NCBI GenBank assembly: GCA_022818135.1
Contig: JAFMSR010000002.1
Coordinates: 21,450,980 to 21,514,979 of the forward strand
Direction of reading: 5' to 3'
Source: Saxidomus purpurata
Lineage: Eukaryota; Mollusca; Bivalvia; Venerida; Veneridae
DNA length: 64,000 bases
A program made the translations under genes and the position numbers. Below, piece after piece: positions 31,184 through 43,479 of this stretch. Numbering within the stretch: position 1 is the first letter of the stretch; each line of letters begins with the position of its first letter. Below the pieces are notes generated by a model that did not search any database, was not told where the DNA came from, and saw only the letters and a program-made list of their open reading frames with translations.

Positions 31184-34100
31184 TCATGCATTTCTTTCTG
31201 ATGGTTTCTTGAACTTCATATCTAAGAAGTCAAAGATGTCTTCCTCTGAGGATACTGGCAGTGGCTCTCCCGGCACACCTGAAAACAGGTTGTCTACATT
31301 CAGTGATGTGTTCTAGATTGAAATTTTTTAGAAAACAAACATTTGCACTTTTTCAGTCTTTCTTAAGAGTTAAACTTGTGGGGCGCTGCATTTGTACTAT
31401 AATTGTGACTGCTATAATGAAATTCTGGTTTTCTGTGATGGATAAGTGAATAAAAGGGATTCAGATTTGACATTCTTGCATACCGCCCCCTGTATAAGAC
31501 GACTTGCGTGAATTACTTGTGACGAAACGTTATAAACATTGTGACTTCACTTTCCCAAACACAGAATCAGAATAACATATGTTTTATATTAAAATGCATC
31601 ATTTCGATAATTTTGTTTTTAAATATCTTTTTCAAAGTGCAAGATGGTATGCAAAAAAAGTTTCTACCATGAGATACTTGGTACAGATGGAAATATTCGT
31701 CACTTCGGGTAACCGTTTCGCAGGAACTCGGCATAGCCTCGTTCCCGCCAAAACAGTTGCCCATCTGAACCGCGTGCTCATGAAAGAAACTAATAAGATG
31801 TTGAAATAGCCTGATGTTGGATTCTACACAGACTGAACTGAACACTACTTGGGATGCGTGACAGCAATAAACTGTCCCCTTTTAGTAAGAGAATCTCTGA
31901 ATATGTCTGACAGTGAAAACCCTGTCAGTATTTCATATGCAACCCTGTCCAGTTCCTACTGGTGCATAGAAAAGGGATTATGACCACATGAGGTAGACTG
32001 TGCAAAGTAACAGTTGAAAAAGTAAAGTTATTCTACGAAAATGTATTTAAAAATCATTCTAATGCCATCCATATCAAATTTTCCTTAAAATCCTATCTGG
32101 GTTCCTTTGGATAGTAAACCCATCAATAGGTTCAACTTAAAGGAAAAAGATACTTACCTGCACCTTTACCAAATGTTTTTTTTTTCAAAAAATTGTGAAA
32201 TGGATACACCAGTAAGGTGGCAGTTTCTTACTTAGGACAGGAGTCTAGTACTGGTTCTTCTCAGGAACGACTGTTAGGTAAACTGCCCGCCTTTTCAACT
32301 GACCAAAAAATGGTTGGAATAGGCGCTAAACTCCTACAACACATTGGTTGCAGAAGACAGGAGGCTTTATTAGGGGAGTCATACTGAGAAATCCTAGGGT
32401 TGGCCAGGACTAAAAACAATATGAATTTGTTTTAAAAACTTACCTGTACTTCCTACAGGCCTTAGAGAATACTCATTTAAGGTAAATCCAAGCTCAAGAG
32501 CATGTCCCCTCATATCCTTGTTGAACATATCACTACCAGTGAAGTAAAGAAGTGCGCAGTAATACTGATCATGTGGAAGAAGTCGGATATCTATCCGTCT
32601 ATAAAAATATGTCTTCTCCTTTGTGTCAGGCAATTTACACACACCCTGGTGACAATATGCATATCATTACATAAATTAGACAATATGTTGCATTGCTTAC
32701 ATCTTTTATTGCTTCATGGCTATTTCTTCCTCCACGTGTTCATGCAATGATTCATGGCTAAGGCGCAAGGTGTAAACTACATCGTATATAGAACCTGTCC
32801 AACAGTTTGCTCCATGACATAGAATGAAATCTTTTATAAGCATACTTGGCTTATTTCAAACTTTAATAAATTCTTCATTCAGGCACTACTATGTCAATGA
32901 ACAAAATGATAAAGAGCTGCCAAAATGAAATACTTGAAAAAAAAGTAAAACTATTTTTGATAATCATATTTTAGCAGTAGTTAAGGGTTAATAAATTAGT
33001 AATTTTGATAATGGTGACAGCATAGTTCATTCATACAGTTTTTAATGGTTGCCGTCAATTTTAAGGGTTATATAGTATAACAAAAAAATTTTGCACCCAT
33101 TGAAAACTATACAATACCATTACAAATATAAAAATTACAAACCAGTTAACCCTCTTATTTACAAAAAATATGTAACATAAAACCTACCATAAACTTTGAT
33201 TCACCAAGTGATAGCCTGTCAGTAATGAAGTTTATCTCCTCTAGCCTCGTCACAACTTTCTTCAACAAATCAGGCTGGAAACAGTCATTGCATGAAACAA
33301 TAATGTGAAAATCTTTACATGCAAAAATGTTAACTTGTAACATTGTTTATGTTAACTTGTAACATTGTTTGCTTTAATTTCCAAGAATGTGACATAAAAA
33401 CATAGCACGACAAACAATATGTCATCATTTACAGTTGTAAATATATATAAAAAGGTAAAGCGTTTCTTTATATACAAAGGCCAGTATTTCAGACTTAAGA
33501 GACACCTTCTTTTCTGAGCACATTTACCTATAACAAATATAGGACAAAAGTCAACACAAGAAACATGGCAATGCCACGAAACCAGGTTTTCAAAAATGTT
33601 GTTCTGATTCTATACTATAGTATGAATTTTGGAATGAAGATTGCTATGAATATTCAAAAGATTATAACATGACATGAAGGAAAAGATAATATTCATGAGA
33701 ATACATGATAATGAGTAGGATGTAAATTTCGGCTAACAATACTGTCTGCAAGGAGTATACTTAATAATGAGACAACAATTTGAGTTAAATGAAAGCAAGT
33801 TTGAGAGGGTTCTATAGATGTTTTAGTACAATCATTGAGACATCAACTGCTGAAAAAGAAAGCAAATAGATTATATTGTTAAAATGGGCAACAATTGTTA
33901 ATCAATGTTATTACCCGACTCTATATAGCAGCCCACACCATTTTGTGATCACTCCAATAGGTCTCAAGAGTTCCACCTCTGGTTGCGAGGGCTGTACTGT
34001 ATATCTGATCCAAAGATGAGTGATAATCTGTTGTTTCCTCATGGATCACAGGTTTTGCTCTAAATTGCGTACACATACCATCTACGAGTTTAGTACACTT

Positions 34101-37100
34101 TGTAAGGTCTAGATGATTAATATTATAATCTCCAACTATTAAAGTTGGAACATCCCGTTGAGTGGAGTTTGAGTGCAATGTTTTCACTGTGACCTTGACC
34201 TTGGAGCCAGCCATGCGGAACATGCGTTCTGCACGTCATCTTGATGTGGTAAACATTTGTCTGAAGTTTCATCAAAATTCTTCAAAGGGTTGAAGAGTTA
34301 CAGAGCGGACAGGATTTTCAATGTTAATGTCACTGTGACCTTGACCTTGGAGCCAGCCTGGAACATGCGTTCTGCACGTCATCTTGATGTGGTAAACATT
34401 TGTCTGAAGTTTCATCAAAATTCTTCAAAGGGTTGAAGAGTTACAGAGCGGACACAATTTCGTTTGACGCCCGCCCATCCGCCCATCCGCCCATCCGCCC
34501 GCCATACCCCAATCTAATAACCAGGATTTTCAAAATTGAAAACCTGGTTAATAAATATTTTATAAAGATGGCAGTTTTACTGCTTCATAAAATAAAGATT
34601 AACTATGTTAAATACTTTGAAAGGATTGGTTGGGGGACACCTGTCAAACTGCATTCTACCGTGGACTTAATATGATTTACCACTAGGCATAAGGAAAACA
34701 TTTATGACCACAGGTACTTGTTTCGTTAAAGTCTGTGTGTTCCCTTTTGATAGACAAGTTTTCATACATAACTTTTATTCTAAATAAACACACAGATGAT
34801 TGTTTTTCCTTTTAATTGCAGTCCAGTATGTAACATCTAAAAGCTGTAGTTTAAAAAATTATCAAATTCAAAAAGCTATGCAAAACAAATTTCAGAATCA
34901 CATAGGGGTTGTACACTGCAATCTAGTTCAACAGAGAAAAACAATGACACTGAACCACTGTACATATATATTTCTCTATCAAGCAAGGACCTTGAAACTG
35001 GAAATTTCTATACCTATGTTATTACTTCAAAGGTGATAGGAAATTACCATTTTCTTGGAGGTAGAGGTATATGCTGGATGCGTAACAAGAATATCTATAT
35101 CACCACTGTTTTCTGCTCCTGAAAAAAACATCATAAACAAGATACATGGCAATGCCACGAAACCAGGTTTTCAAAAATGTTGTTCTGATTCTATACTATA
35201 GTATGAATTTTGGAATGAAGATTGCTATGAATATTCAAAAGATTATAACATGACATTGACACAAAGATGTTACAATGAGGATACTATCTACTATATTATA
35301 GGTAGTAAGATATAGATATAGATGTTTTAGTACAATCATTGAGACATCAACTGCTGTGTTGGCACTCCTCGCTGGTTTTCTTTCAAATGATGAAGCAAAG
35401 TCTGCTAGACATACATTCTCTAACATTTCCGGTCTTTTTTCATATTTGTCATGTTATCTTCATAAACACATCACTTTATATCCATAGCTGCTTTCAGTAT
35501 ACACTTGCTCATGTTACAAAGTAGACATGAAATAATATATCATATCTTTTTTAAATTACCTCCAAAGATGATATGACCTTTGACTGCCAAATCAAGTTAA
35601 AATCATGTAAACAGGATTTTCAATGTTAATGTCACTGTGACCTTGACCTTGGAGCCAGCCATAGGAACATGCGTTCTGCACGTCATCTTGATGTGGTAAA
35701 CATTTGTCTGAAGTTTCATCAAAATTCTTCAAAGGGTTGAAGAGTTACACGGCCGGACAGGATTTTCAATGTTAATGTCACTGTGACCTTGACCTTGGAG
35801 CCAGCCATGCGGAACTGCGTTCTGCCCGTCATCTTGATGTGGTAAACATTTGTCTGAAGTTTCATCAAAATTCTTCAAAGGGTTGAAGAGTTACAGAGCG
35901 GACACAATGTTCGCTTACCCCCATCCGCCCATCCGCCCATCCGCCCCATACCCCAATCTAATAACCAGGATTTTCAAAATTGAAAACCTGGTTAACAAGA
36001 TACTGTAAAGTCATTCTTTTCGCTAGGTTTTTTATTTTCCCGAAGCAATTTGTGAATTCATCAAACTCACTACAATAGCAAACAAACAATGATTATGGTG
36101 TTGGGCCCAGTATTCGTGGTAGGTCCAGAATTCGTGGTATTAAGACAATTTTTTCTGTCCCCATTGCTCACATTAAATAAAACCACTGAAGTTAACCAAA
36201 CTGTAAATATGTTCCAGTTGATGTTTTCCGTTGATGTCTGTTACGAAAATTTGGTGTTCTTATACCTTAAGTGTTGCTTCAGGTACTCCCAAAGCGAGTC
36301 TGAACATTTCTATTAATATTGAAATGATTGCTTTTTTAAAACTGTTACTGGAAGAATAGTTGACTGTTTGTTTATATATAATCAACAGATATTGATTCAC
36401 AAGATATAAAAATATATTTTTAAACGAGATTCTGAACTATCATATGGGACACTTCTGTTGCAATGTAACTTTTTGGTCGACCCACGAATTCTGGTGCACA
36501 TATTCCTGTGACGTCAAAGGTCAACACACTTTATATTTTGGAAGCTGTGTAAACAATTTGACAATCAGCATAAATAAAGAAAGTCGTATGTTAAATGTTA
36601 GATGTTCTTGGTTATATTTTGACCTTGGTTGTTTCTTTGTTTAATTTATTGTACTCCGTAGTGTTATAAAGGGTTCTAATTACCACGAAAACTGGGCCAA
36701 CCAGCATATATACAAATTTAAAAACAGTGCTCGCTTGCATATTCAAATTGTCAATAAACAGAATATTGCAAAATAAACAACTCCTGAATATAAAGACTTT
36801 AATAGAAAAGTATTAGTTAAAGTCAAGAAATTATATACATGTATTATACTCTAACTGGTGTTGAAAGGCCTCAGATAAAGACAACCCTAAAAATAAATAC
36901 CATCAGCTTAATCATCTTTTTTGTTATTGTTTATTGTCTTGACCAACCCTAGGATTTCTCCTTCGGTGAAACTGCCAAGACCCCTGACAGGTACAGGTTG
37001 AAGAGACAGATGCAGATACAAGGGAAACTTGGTACCAGACTCAAGCTCTTGTTACAAACAAACCCCTTGGTTCTTTTACATGCCCGGGGTATAGCACCGA

Positions 37101-40100
37101 CACATGTGAGACTACCTCTGGGTTTCTAACCAGTTCATCTTTAGATAGGCAGGAAACACTGAAAAGCGTTCCTGAAATTTCCAGTGCCTTGGCCAGGATT
37201 TGAACCAAGGACCTCCGGATTGGTAGTCCAGAGCGTTAACCACTCAACCATCGCGCCACTTTCAGAGTTTATCGTTGTGAAAGTTTTCAGTCACTGGTAA
37301 TAAAACAAAGAATATCGTTGGAAATTATGGATGCTATCCCCACCAAAGAATGGAAGTAAAATCATTACATAAAATAATCAAATGGAGAGAAAATTTAAGG
37401 AAGGAATAGGATTTATTGCACCATTCTGCCACTATTTTCAAATTTGAACACAACAATTACAATTCAGGGTTTTTTCTTAAGCCAAGTCATTTTTACTTAT
37501 TGCTTTTAGCATTTCCATCTGTTTGTCCAATTTTAGCTTGTCAAAGCCTGCCAAAAATCCCTTGCTTAATTTTGATAAAACTTGACTGGAAGCATCAGTA
37601 CGAAGTCTAGTTGTGCATATCATAATTTTAAACATTCTAGTTCCTTAATCTTTCAGCCACTACTTTAGTAAAATACTAGTACACTTGCACTGAAGAAAAG
37701 GTTTTTACCTCTTCTGAAACTGCCACAAACTTCTGCTTTGTACCCAGGGTCTATTTGGTCAATCTCTGTAAATGCCACACCCTGAAAATAAAAATATGAC
37801 AATATGACACATTGCATACACACATGTATTTCATTACACAATTTGATTTTAAGGTACTGGTAATAAACTGTTTAGGCAGAAGACCACAATTGCAAACAGG
37901 CCATTTTCTCTATCAGAGGGTATATCTGTAAACCAGGTCACAGCTTTTATCTTTTTGCACAGCACATTCCTGCAGCCCCAAAAATAAGTGATGCATTGAT
38001 GCTAAATTTAATACATGTAGATATTACCATTTTCCGCTAATTTCTTTAACAGTCAACAGTTACAGTGACAGCAATATAAAAGGTAGTATTCAGAAAGTGG
38101 GAGATTTTACAACTGACCTGAAGTTTAACCATTTCTTCTCGTGGAATTCTTTTCTCAAAATCCTCATAATGCCTGATAAGAGAAAAAGAACAAGTATAGG
38201 TTCAATATTACGATGTTCTACATTTCTTAGTACATACCCGAACTATATCTTAATATTTTATAATTTTAAAATCAAAACTACACCTATCACTAAATGTGAT
38301 TAATACCCCCGAAAGACCGCTTTACCAGCTGAAGAAGTTAGTAATAACAGAATACCTTGCAAAAAGACTAAAATAGGGATATGGGTCTTGGCAATAACTC
38401 TGTAATGAGTCAAGATAGAGTTATGGTTCTTGTACACTGCACTTCCTCTCAATGTGCTTGACCATGTATGAAGTTGTATTGAATTCCAACCAGTAGTTTT
38501 CAAGTTATACTCCGGACGAGGAAAATGCAACGGACCGACCACCTACCCAACCAACTAACCACCGGGTGACTCCTATATACCCCCCAAAACTTCGTTTCGG
38601 GGGTATAATTATTTACAGGAGAACTAGTAATCCATTAACAGGCGCAATTTGAAGTAATATCTCTATTTTTCAACTCTTAAAAACTGTGCAGCTTTTCAAA
38701 TTTCTCGAGTAAAAAGAACGGAAACAAGATTGATTTGATGGGAATACAATTGAGTTTTACTTACTTAAGGCCAATTTGCTGATGATGATTCAGTTTATCT
38801 GTATGTTTCCTGAGCTCTGAAACAAGACCAAAATGTTTGATTCTGTTTTTGTTATTGTTACTTATTCAAAATCTATAACTGTAGCAAATTAAGTTTGAAC
38901 AACGGATACTGTAAATTGGGTGATTTTCATGTGAAGAAAATTTCGCAACTTGCCAACAGACAAGACTTATTTGCAAATTTTATAATCACAAAAGGATTAG
39001 TTCCAAATAAAAAATCTATGCGAAATGAATCTTTAAATGATATTCAAATGATCGAAATGTGAAATTCATGAAAATAGCGAAAATTACATCATTGTGAAAA
39101 TTACCAAATTTACAGTAGTCTTTTCTACAATTAATAATTTTCATTTTATGTTTTCCAGTGAATCAAAGAGTTTTCTCAGTGAAATAAAAGTGATAATCCA
39201 CAGTAGTGAAACAGTGGATTACCATTTTTATTTTCACTGTTTTTGCAATCTTTAGCCCTGATTTACATCAAAAGTATACGGAGCGTAATTAATGCTGGAG
39301 ACCATGATGTCGTTAAAATGATGTCATTTGGGCTCTGTTTTCTGATGATGTTTCCCGCGATTTTCGATGTTTTATAGTAACAAACTCAATAAAAGTAGAG
39401 TTTTAACCATAAAATATCACTTTTGGTGCCCACTCGGTGAAATTATAATGTAATATTACACCAAAACCAACAATTATCCTCTATATGTCTATCTGTTGTA
39501 AACCAAGACAAAAACTTAAGTGTGCCATGTGAAACTCTAAATTTTGACTTTTCTAGTAACTTTCATTACGAAAGTGCGGACAGGTAGAAATATTCGACCA
39601 TGAATTCCTGCAGATACCAAAGTACCTGAGTAAGTTCACATCAACCAGCAATCATCTGACACATCAGGGACAAATATTTTTAGAACAAAGACATCTGCGG
39701 TTGCACTTTGAAGTAGCAACATTGGAGCCACTCTCTGGTGACAAACAATGTAACAATGCTTGATGCAGCTTTGGTAGGGTTGCCAAATGGTATTTGACAA
39801 AATCATATCTCTTGTTTGAATACACAGAATGTTATTCTGCCATCTTTAGCTACTAGATGTTCTACTTAGCTGTAGAAACAAATTTTCTTGTGGCCAATTT
39901 TTTCTTCTTTATTTTTAATGAAAATTCTAGTATATGGATATAACATACTCCAGATATAAGGAAAACATTGAAATGGTCCCAATGAGTTTGTTATACACAG
40001 AGTCTACTGTATACCTTCAATGCTCGTAATGCCATCTTGGACAAGTTTCTGGGCAGCAGCTGGTCTAAATATAGAACATAAACATAGCAATTAAACTAAG

Positions 40101-42726
40101 TAAAATGATAAACAAAAAGAATAAGGTACGTGGAACACACAGACAAGACGGGTCAGGTTTAAATACTTTTAATATGATACCGACGTTTCGACTATACAAT
40201 AGTCTTCATCAGGGTAAGTAAGATGATTTAAGTATTCTATGTCATTAAAAGCCCTTAATGTGCTGCTGTTGGGATATTGCAGCTCACATGTACATTTATT
40301 CAATTCTACTTTAATATTATGTCTATAATATTTTGTGTTATGCAGTCGCCAACAAGATTCAATGCTTGTGATTTAAACAAATTTCTGCTCCTGCTAATTA
40401 TATGAAGCATGAAAAGGGTGAAATCAGATATTTTACAGCCAAGTTATCGCCCTAATCACCAGTAGGGTAGTCTCTGAATTGCTATGGAGCCCTGAAAATT
40501 ATGAAAACCATGCAGGTGAACTAAGTAAAGTGTCAATTTCATCATACCCAATGCCTGTAACTCTGGTCAGTTCTGTGATGGCAACGTTTGTGTCATTGGC
40601 ACGAATCTGTGTTTAAAAGAAAATCTGATATATCTTAATGTTGAATAAAACATACACTGTGATAAAGTAATAGTATGCTGTACTTTCCGAAAAGTAAGTT
40701 TCAGGATTCCCTCTTAAGACAGATAAAGATTTGTAAGTATAATAACAAGACTGATTTCTATAAATGTGTAGCCAAAAATACCAAATCAGATGGGGATATG
40801 AAAAGTTTCTACCTTTTCAAGTTTTCGCAACTTTCCTGTCTGTATAAATTCATCTATTTTCAATGCAATCTTTTCACCAATTCCTTGCTGAAATAGGTAT
40901 GGTCACCAAATTATAATATATATAAGTCTATATAAAACAAGTGAAATCGTTGGCAGGGCTAACTTTGATCCAAGGAGAAATTGAACAACCTTGATAGAGA
41001 ACCACTAGGTGAGGCTACACACCAAATATTTTAGCTCCATGCTTTATGGTATCAAACAAGATTTTAAAAGTGTTTCCTTACACAAGTCAATATAAAACAA
41101 GTCACTCCCTTGATGTAGCCAATTTTGATTCAAGGGACATGCCTGAACAAACTTGGTAGACTGGTCCCCAAGTGCTACACACCAAAAGCTACACAACAAA
41201 TATCTAAAATCTCTTTTTCAACAAACTTGGTACAGGACAACTAGATGATGCTATATACCAAATTACTATATACATTGTAAACTCTTGGCCTTGGTGATTT
41301 TGAAGAAGATTTCTCTATATTTAGCTCTGATGGTCATGTTGTTCAATCAACTGGAACAAATGTAAAACAGCTTAATGCCAGAGTTTGATGATACTCTGTG
41401 AAATAACTTAAATGTACATGTACTTGAAGCAAAATTCTATGGATGACTGACAGAAGACTGACATCTGTGTCAGGTGAGCTAAAAACAGTTTAAGATCAAA
41501 TCTTCCAGGACTACAAAATAGAGATTACAGGTGAAATTTGTCTTTGCTGAAATGATACTTGTTTGAATAAGCTAAAGACTTCAAACATTTGTGAAAATTA
41601 CCAGAGCCTTTGCATCTTTCCCACTGGTTATTCTGTTTGGATGCTTGGCCAATACTCCAGCAGCTTTCCTGTATACATTGTACTTGTGCATTTGACGATT
41701 AACATTCTTCTCATAATTTGCTAACTCTAAAATGTGAGAAACCTTACATTTTACAAAGCATACACATTTGTTATGCAAGTACATACAACTTTCAGTCATA
41801 CATATTTAAGTGAAGATATACCTTGAATTGGAAAATATTATGTTATCATAAATTAATATCAATTGTAAAATACAATTACTTGAAAATATGAAAAAATAAG
41901 GCAATATATGCACTCTATTTTATGCACTTTATCAAACTGTAAAGTACATGTGTATTAAAGATTTATAAAATGATTAAAAAAAGAGAGAAAATTATTGATA
42001 TTGAATTAATATGAACTGATTATGCAAAGAAACATTTTGTATGTATAAACTTCAAACTTTAATACCTAAAGGATTGAATTCTAAAGCACTTTTCAGTCTA
42101 AATCAAGAATAATTTTTGTACATACATGTATGTATTATTCAAAGCTGGGATTACCGTTGGTTCATATTTTTTATTTTTTATATTATACTATTTTAGGAAA
42201 CTTTCTGCATTTTCACAATCCGGAACTGATAACCCAGCATTTTATTTTATTGTTAAAGATTTATCATTATACATGTATGTAACAAATTATCATATTTATG
42301 CATAGATGTGTGTGATGTATTTCATATTCAGTTTTCCCACAATTTGATGTGACTATAGTTCAAGTGTATACCATGTTACGTCATGTCCGCTTTATATTGA
42401 CTTTGTTATCCTGATGAAGGCTTTCGCCATTATGAACGTTAATATGAAAATGATGATATAAAAATGTTGTTGTAATGTGTTGTTGAATTTTCCATTCTTA
42501 TAAAATCTGATTAAATATCAATGTTCTCCTTGCTAATGATAATTTATTGTTGCCACGAAAATAGCGATCATAAATTCATTTCAATACTTCAGATTCTGTA
42601 CTACATTACGGGTACGAAAATACCGAGTACGAATGCGTTTTTTTAATCGAGGAAAATTTTACCCATAAGAAAGTCACAAAACTCTTTATTTGGATTTTCT
42701 TGGGTGGGATCTTTTCTTTTGCTCAT
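31184..42726 (-). CDS. POLB: DNA polymerase beta, complete, 12 coding exons, 335 residues
   Basis: Family X repair polymerase: fills single-nucleotide gaps and removes 5'-deoxyribose phosphate in base-excision repair. Exons on the minus strand, in transcript order: 42726-42663, 41726-41602, 40887-40813, 40606-40548, 40064-40015, 38816-38765, 38172-38118, 37781-37709, 35118-35048, 33274-33188, 32645-32444, 31278-31184. They total 1008 nt, 335 residues plus stop, equal to the human length, and all phases match. It starts MSKRK as in vertebrates. The lyase Lys (human K72) is K73 in GEKIALKID. Helix-hairpin-helix TRVTGIG is present. Catalytic Asp pair GDIDI (D191/D193) and third Asp in RRIDIRL (D256) are intact, as is the YFTGSD nucleotide-pocket motif. 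The first exon (residues 6-21) diverges most. No break or frameshift seen. The gene is head to head with GFPT and converges with ANKHD1. Confidence 0.97.
31279..32443. other. POLB last intron: SINE fragment and unexplained sequence
   Basis: Contains the SINE core at about 32215-32345 ('ggcagtttcttacttaggac', 'gttaggtaaactgcc'). The rest is AT-rich. Overlapping reading frames on both strands near 31567-31845 have no recognisable domain. Confidence 0.5.
33579..34549 (-). mobile_element. Helentron-like remnant, copy 1, with EEP-endonuclease fragment
   Basis: Bounded by AACCAGGTTTTCAA (33579) and its complement TTGAAAACCTGGTT (34536-34549). On the minus strand 34178-33921 encodes about 85 residues with [12 protein letters not shown], then LDQIYST, then TYWSDHK, and a stop soon after. 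These are the order and spacing of the last motifs of an endonuclease/exonuclease/phosphatase domain. A C-terminal position of this domain fits Helentron-type Rep-helicase proteins; non-LTR endonucleases are N-terminal. Upstream, coding is replaced by two units of about 145 bp ('gtgaccttgaccttggagcc') and a 'cgcccatccgcccat' tract. The sequence shared with copy 2 extends about 20 bp outside the left end, so the true terminus is uncertain. Confidence 0.55.
35161..35993 (-). mobile_element. Helentron-like remnant, copy 2
   Basis: Same ends (AACCAGGTTTTCAA at 35161, TTGAAAACCTGGTT at 35980-35993), the same first 100 bp and the same pair of units of about 145 bp as the copy at 33579-34549, in the same orientation. 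It lacks the endonuclease fragment, but on the minus strand near 35426-35320 encodes [15 protein letters not shown], which resembles a conserved stretch between the Rep and helicase regions of Helitron proteins. The continuation [12 protein letters not shown] is shared with copy 1. It lies 42 bp from POLB exon 9. Confidence 0.5.
36960..37262 (-). repeat. tRNA-derived SINE with well-preserved head
   Basis: Reverse-complemented, the head reads TGGTTGAGTGG (box A) and GGTTCAAATCC (perfect box B) about 40 nt later. The cloverleaf does not close: the acceptor ends do not pair and the anticodon loop is too long. It is therefore a SINE head rather than a functional tRNA. The body continues to about 36960. 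It lies in POLB intron 35119-37708; the neighbouring 35994-36950 shows nothing recognisable. Confidence 0.6.
38290..38610 (-). repeat. Single-unit copy of the 'tacccccgaaacg' family in a POLB intron
   Basis: It begins 'cactaaatgtgattaatacc' and ends 'cgtttcgggggtataat', with one core unit between. This is the shortest complete member in the window and so defines both ends of the family seen at 25774-29672. Confidence 0.75.
39177..39239. repeat. 63-bp hairpin-forming inverted repeat
   Basis: Arms of about 25 bp, starting CAGTGAAATAAAAG at 39177 and ending TTATTTTCACTG at 39239, both with ATCCAC/GTGGAT at the inner side and a loop of about 12 nt. Probably a small fold-back or MITE relic in POLB intron 38817-40014. 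The rest of that intron shows nothing I can name. Confidence 0.6.
40925..41480 (-). repeat. Old minus-strand copy of a 'tttagctcacctgacac' family
   Basis: Reverse-complemented it starts 'gtttttagctcacctgacac' followed by 'agatgtcagtcttctgtcag'. The interior shows two diverged units ('cacaccaaatattttagctc', 'tataaaacaagt'). It occupies most of POLB intron 40888-41601. Introns 32646-33187, 37782-38117, 40065-40547 and 41727-42662 show no feature I can support, apart from a short 'cctgatgaaggctttcgcc' motif at about 42411. Confidence 0.5.
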
Positions 42727-43479
42727 TGTGGATGATAAATTTCTATCTGTGCTGGCGAGCTGTTCAAATATTGCCGACAAATTTACTGTGTCCGTTTTCC
42801 ACACAGGAGCCTCACGAAAACTTCTCCCTGCAAAATGTAAACGTTTTCTTTGACTGATAAGGATATATCTTAGCCGACTAATCATTTACATGTAATTTCT
42901 CATTTAATAATCTACGGTTCATGAAAACCACAAATAGTTATATGGAGGATTCTAAAATTGTTTCTGTCAGCGTATTTTCGCTTTGTTGTTGTCTTCCCAC
43001 AATTCAGTTCTACTCACTTTTACCCGGCTTTTACATATGTCCCTATGCTGTAAACAGTGGCAATGACGAAACCAGTTAAAATTTGCATAACCGGAGAGTT
43101 CCGGGATTCCCACGTCATGCTTTGACGCACGAGATTGTTTAAGTTAACACCCTTCAGCACAGCTATGCGCATTAAATTTCTTTTTAATGTTTGTTTGTGA
43201 ACTAATTTCAATCTGAATTTTGAAAAAGCCACCAACAAAGTAAAGTTAACCCTTGTAGTGACTTGATATATGTGTTTACTTTGGGGAAAGCCCTTATCAT
43301 TAATTTTAGTGTGATAATCTATATTTACACCTTGTCTGGTTTCCGGAAGTAAACGTGAATATTTGCATATAAACAGTCCAGTGCACAAAACGTGTCATTA
43401 CTTTGACAGAAACTGAGGTACCGCGAACTGCAAATTTTGTGAATTTACTACTCCAGGAGCTACATATTAGACTAAAAAC
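42727..43479. promoter_or_regulatory. Candidate shared (bidirectional) promoter region of POLB and GFPT
   Basis: Only 753 bp separate the POLB ATG (minus, 42726-42724) from the GFPT ATG (plus, 43480-43482). The interval is free of the repeat families that fill the rest of the window. Visible motifs: CACGTCA (CRE-like) at 43111-43117; ETS-type palindrome TTCCGGAAGT at 43341-43350; octamer ATTTGCAT at 43081-43088 and again at 43361-43368. A CRE is an established element of the human POLB promoter. Transcription start sites cannot be placed from sequence alone, and motif function is inference. Confidence 0.5.

Noticed and set aside
31567..31845. Overlapping open frames on both strands in the last POLB intron
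   Set aside because: Neither shows a known motif and they are each other's shadows.
37181..37262. Functional tRNA gene
   Set aside because: Promoter boxes A and B are good, but the cloverleaf does not close and a SINE body follows.
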